8,220 nucleotides of DNA from Bacillota bacterium (lineage in GTDB: Bacteria > Bacillota_A > Clostridia > Lachnospirales > WQUN01): positions 1-8,220 of the forward strand of contig WQTQ01000112.1 in NCBI GenBank assembly GCA_009786175.1, written 5' to 3'. This document shows, one piece after another, positions 6,593 to 8,220 of this stretch. The first letter of the stretch is position 1. The number at the start of each line of letters is the position of its first letter. Below the pieces are notes generated by a model that had not been told where the DNA came from, ran no database searches, and saw only the letters and a program-made list of their open reading frames with translations. Position numbers and translations under genes: made by a program.

Positions 6593-6646
6593 ATAGTGTC
6601 AGAAGGTTGAAATAAAAAATTTATTTTTTCAACCTTCTGACACTAT
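6593..6646. repeat. Perfect 20-bp-stem palindrome, MITE-like
   Basis: Bases 6593-6612 and 6627-6646 are perfectly complementary over 20 bp, with a 14-base A/T-only centre. The arms contain GTGTCAGAAGG and its complement, and each end is bounded by TA, as an element inserted at a TA target would be. No T-run follows the stem on either strand, so it is not a standard terminator. It may be a minimal inverted-repeat element, two abutted transposon ends, or a bidirectional transcription barrier. Confidence 0.6.
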
Positions 6647-6664
6647 TCATACCATAAATTTAAT
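6637..6664 (+). promoter_or_regulatory. Possible promoter of the small secreted peptide gene
   Basis: CTGACA (6637-6642) and TTTAAT (6659-6664), each one mismatch from consensus, are 16 bp apart. The -35 lies in the right arm of the palindrome at 6593-6646. The start would be near 6671, giving a leader of about 115 bases that holds the three hairpins at 6678-6742. Confidence 0.35.
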
Positions 6665-6677
6665 AGTATTTTAATAA

Positions 6678-6694
6678 TTGGTTTGTAAAACCAA
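6678..6694 (+). repeat. First of three leader hairpins
   Basis: ttggttt (6678-6684) pairs with aaaccaa (6688-6694) around a 3-base loop, just past the predicted + strand transcription start. Confidence 0.45.
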
Positions 6695-6696
6695 AA

Positions 6697-6724
6697 TCAG
6701 GTAATTGCCAAATTAATTACCTGA
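6697..6724 (-). terminator. Second leader hairpin; possible terminator of the regulator gene
   Basis: tcaggtaatt (6697-6706) and aattacctga (6715-6724) form a perfect 10-bp stem with an 8-base loop. Read on the minus strand it is followed by TTTTGGTTTT, a T-rich tail, so it could end transcription of the minus-strand regulator whose stop is at 6870. On the + strand it is the middle of three leader hairpins. The stem is AT-rich and the T-tract interrupted, so termination would be modest. Confidence 0.45.
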
Positions 6725-6742
6725 CCCCCTGATATCAGGGGG
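6725..6742. repeat. Third leader hairpin, perfect 18-base palindrome
   Basis: ccccctgatatcaggggg is fully self-complementary and directly abuts the preceding hairpin. As RNA it would form a 7-bp GC-rich stem with a 4-base loop, ending 26 bases before the ribosome binding site of the peptide gene. As DNA it is a candidate dimeric operator. Confidence 0.6.
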
Positions 6743-6768
6743 TAGCGAAACGCAAATTCCATTTAGCA

Positions 6769-6775
6769 AAGGAGG
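6769..6775 (+). promoter_or_regulatory. Ribosome binding site of the small peptide gene
   Basis: AAGGAGG is a near-perfect SD. It lies 11 bases from the ATG at 6787, somewhat long; no in-frame start lies closer. Confidence 0.75.
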
Positions 6776-6786
6776 TTGGTGTTGAC

Positions 6787-6957
6787 ATGAAAAAGATTAA
6801 AGCAACTGCGGCAGCTGTACTGTGCGCAATGTTTATGGCCTTACCCGTATTTTCTATTGGGGCAGCATACTATTGCAAAAACGAGTATATTTCCGAATCT
6901 TCCCAGGATGACATATCGCCTATTAACATAGGCACTCCGGTAGACAATGATGAATAA
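6787..6957 (+). CDS. Small secreted peptide, candidate signalling-peptide precursor
   Basis: 56 residues. The start MKKIK plus a hydrophobic stretch (residues 6-26) is a good signal peptide, with likely cleavage near IGA/A (26-27). It leaves an acidic tail of about 29 residues (28-56) beginning YYCKNEY, with a single Cys (30) and ending near GTPVDNDE. A strong SD supports translation. The last 88 bp overlap, tail to tail, the minus-strand regulator that ends at 6870, and the overlap corresponds to the predicted mature part. Small exported peptides beside HTH/TPR regulators are often pheromone precursors (PlcR-PapR, Rgg-SHP, PrgX-PrgQ). That role here is inference, as is the identity of any active fragment. 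It could instead be another small secreted or antimicrobial peptide. A leader with three hairpins (6678-6742) precedes it. Confidence 0.65.
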   Translation: MKKIKATAAAVLCAMFMALPVFSIGAAYYCKNEYISESSQDDISPINIGTPVDNDE

Positions 6958-8129
6958 CCCAAAGGGTGGTCAAATTCAATACCAAAGTGTTCCTTTACAT
7001 GATTGCGAATTATATCGGCATCTTCTGCTAAGCCATACTTGGCAAACATGGCAGAGCCATAAAAAGCCATTGCATGAAAAGGAACACTTTCTTGTTTTTG
7101 CCCCAAATCCTGCATATTGCATGCCTGGTTTAAAATAAACCTTGTCATCATAATAAAACGCTTATGCTTTAAACAAAACTTTTTGCCCTTGTACACAAGC
7201 TTCATAGCTGTTTTTGTACTTTTTTTACTCCCCAATGCGCGGGAATAATTGTACAACACAGCACTGTACATGCGCTTTTTTTCATCTTCGTCAACAATAT
7301 GCTTGTCCATTGTCTCAAGTAAACACTTGTAAATTTTTCTGCCGCGGTTTTGTTCCTTTGGGTCACCGCTTTCCACATAATAGTTAGCCAACTGGTTAAT
7401 AATTACAATTTCGTAATAACTAAGCCTGTAATTAGCTATGTTTTTCTCGTCAAAGTCCGGAAGGGTAATACTTAAAGCCTCGTACAAAGCATTCAAATAT
7501 TTTAGTTTGTTCTCTCCTCGCTTTTTTTCTATCATCGTCGCTTCTGCATGTAAAATAAATTGCTTGTTTATACTGCGCTTGCAAAACCCGCTGTCTTTTA
7601 ACTGCTGCAACAGTTCCTTTGCTTTATCAAAATGCTTAATGACCAAAAGAGTATTAACTTCATCCCTAATCTGTTTTTCGTTAAAATCCTTAAGCCTTGG
7701 GAATGTAGTAAAATAATGGTTTATATGCCGCCCAAGCCGCTGCATTAAAACTTCCATGTAGTACACATTGCCTACAACCGAGCCGTTTTCTATTTTTGCT
7801 AAATTGTTTCCGGAGCATATTCCTCTGCTCAACTCTGCTCTGCTAATGCGTCCCCCATCACGCACTTTCCAAATAAACTCGCCAATGTAATTACAACTTA
7901 CCCAACGGCCGATTTTATTGCTTTCCATGGGCGGGGGTAATAAATCCAGATGTTCTACACCATAAGTTTCAAACGTTATGTTAAATATTTCCTTTGCATC
8001 TTTTAACACTTTAAGCAGCATGTCCTTATCATGCTGTATGGCATAGCCAAAAAAAGCGTACTCCAACAAAAGACGGCAATATTGTGTATTGCCAATTTTA
8101 ATCATGCAGTGGGCTAATATAGGGTCCAC
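6870..8129 (-). CDS. HTH plus TPR-like regulator, RRNPP-type peptide receptor candidate
   Basis: Up to 419 residues. An XRE-type helix-turn-helix lies at about 82-134: GEFIWKVRDGGRISRAELS, then GICSGNNLAKIENG, then MQRLG. An all-helical TPR-like region (about 150-386) follows. This architecture belongs to cytoplasmic regulators of the RRNPP kind, which bind imported peptides. The GTG at 8129 directly follows an upstream stop and has GGGG 7 bases before it. An ATG at residue 68 (7928) would place the HTH about 14 residues from the N-terminus, as usual in the family, but has no SD. Residues 7-52 resemble the protein's own C-terminal repeat (336-385), suggesting fusion to the end of a paralogue. 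The C-terminal tail (391-419) lies past the helical fold and is encoded opposite the small secreted peptide gene. Targets are unknown; the peptide gene and the protease promoter are candidates. Confidence 0.82.
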   Translation of the reverse strand: MDPILAHCMIKIGNTQYCRLLLEYAFFGYAIQHDKDMLLKVLKDAKEIFNITFETYGVEHLDLLPPPMESNKIGRWVSCNYIGEFIWKVRDGGRISRAELSRGICSGNNLAKIENGSVVGNVYYMEVLMQRLGRHINHYFTTFPRLKDFNEKQIRDEVNTLLVIKHFDKAKELLQQLKDSGFCKRSINKQFILHAEATMIEKKRGENKLKYLNALYEALSITLPDFDEKNIANYRLSYYEIVIINQLANYYVESGDPKEQNRGRKIYKCLLETMDKHIVDEDEKKRMYSAVLYNYSRALGSKKSTKTAMKLVYKGKKFCLKHKRFIMMTRFILNQACNMQDLGQKQESVPFHAMAFYGSAMFAKYGLAEDADIIRNHVKEHFGIEFDHPLGYSSLSTGVPMLIGDMSSWEDSEIYSFLQ

Positions 8130-8220
8130 TTAAAAACCCCAACAAATTTTTTGATACCGTTTACGGAAAAAGAAATCCGCCTGCAAGAAGCAGATAGCCA
8201 AAATCATCCAAATAATAAGC
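8130..8220 (-). CDS. C-terminal end of a probable membrane protein, cut by the window edge
   Basis: In the same frame as the regulator, 29 residues precede a TAA at 8132-8130. A hydrophobic stretch (LIIWMILAICFLQA) is followed by a basic end (RKRYQKICWGF), which looks like a last membrane helix and cytoplasmic tail. The TAA directly abuts the GTG proposed for the regulator, suggesting one transcript and coupled translation. Another frame is also open for 19 residues before a stop, so the assignment is tentative. Confidence 0.3.
   Translation of the reverse strand, partial: LIIWMILAICFLQADFFFRKRYQKICWGF

Noticed and set aside
6593..6646. Palindrome as an ordinary bidirectional terminator
   Set aside because: No T-run after the stem on either strand, and the stem is perfect over 20 bp; the A/T run is in the loop instead.
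6272..6786. CRISPR array in the repeat-rich intergenic region
   Set aside because: Repeats are inverted pairs of differing sequence; no direct repeat of 25-40 bases recurs at regular spacing.
6947..7716. Open frames on the + strand inside the regulator gene
   Set aside because: They lack domain features, and the minus-strand frame has a clear HTH and helical pattern. Only the small frame at 6787-6957, with SD and signal peptide, was kept.

Overview
The window looks like a low-to-mid GC Gram-positive anaerobe of the Clostridia, most like a Lachnospiraceae-type genome. The grounds are strong AGGAGG-type ribosome binding sites, clear sigma-A style promoters, AT-rich intergenic DNA, a membrane-anchored M23/amidase pair, and an HTH-plus-helical-repeat peptide-receptor type regulator. 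This placement is an inference from gene content, not from a marker gene.

Left part, 1-4719, all on the + strand. A valyl-tRNA synthetase (valS) lacks only its first part, about 50 residues including the HIGH motif. It is followed by two membrane-anchored cell-wall genes 30 bp apart: an M23/LytM-type protein (2295-3260) and an Amidase_3 N-acetylmuramoyl-L-alanine amidase (3291-4382). The amidase keeps all its zinc/catalytic residues. The M23 domain has Ala where the family has its zinc-binding Asp, so it may be a non-catalytic partner or activator. A hairpin covers the ribosome binding site of the M23 gene, and a -10 box sits directly in front of its left arm. A 50-residue Asn/Thr-rich small protein (4515-4667) with a textbook terminator closes the block.

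Middle, 4720-6786. A minus-strand gene encodes a secreted S1-fold (chymotrypsin-like) serine protease (4973-6271). It has its own terminator and a near-consensus promoter (TTGACA, 17 bp, TATGAT). The roughly 515 bp upstream of it hold no gene but are unusually rich in inverted repeats. These include a perfect 20-bp-stem palindrome (6593-6646) and three consecutive hairpins (6678-6742) in front of the next + strand gene.

Right part, 6787-8220. A 56-residue signal-peptide-bearing small protein (6787-6957, + strand) converges on, and overlaps by 88 bp, a minus-strand HTH plus TPR-like regulator (6870-8129). The predicted mature part of the peptide is antisense to the C-terminal tail of the regulator. 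This has the layout of a peptide-pheromone/RRNPP receptor pair and is the most interesting candidate system in the window. The regulator also carries about 65 extra N-terminal residues that resemble its own C-terminal end, which suggests it arose by fusion in a tandem paralogue array. The right edge holds the end of a probable membrane protein on the minus strand.
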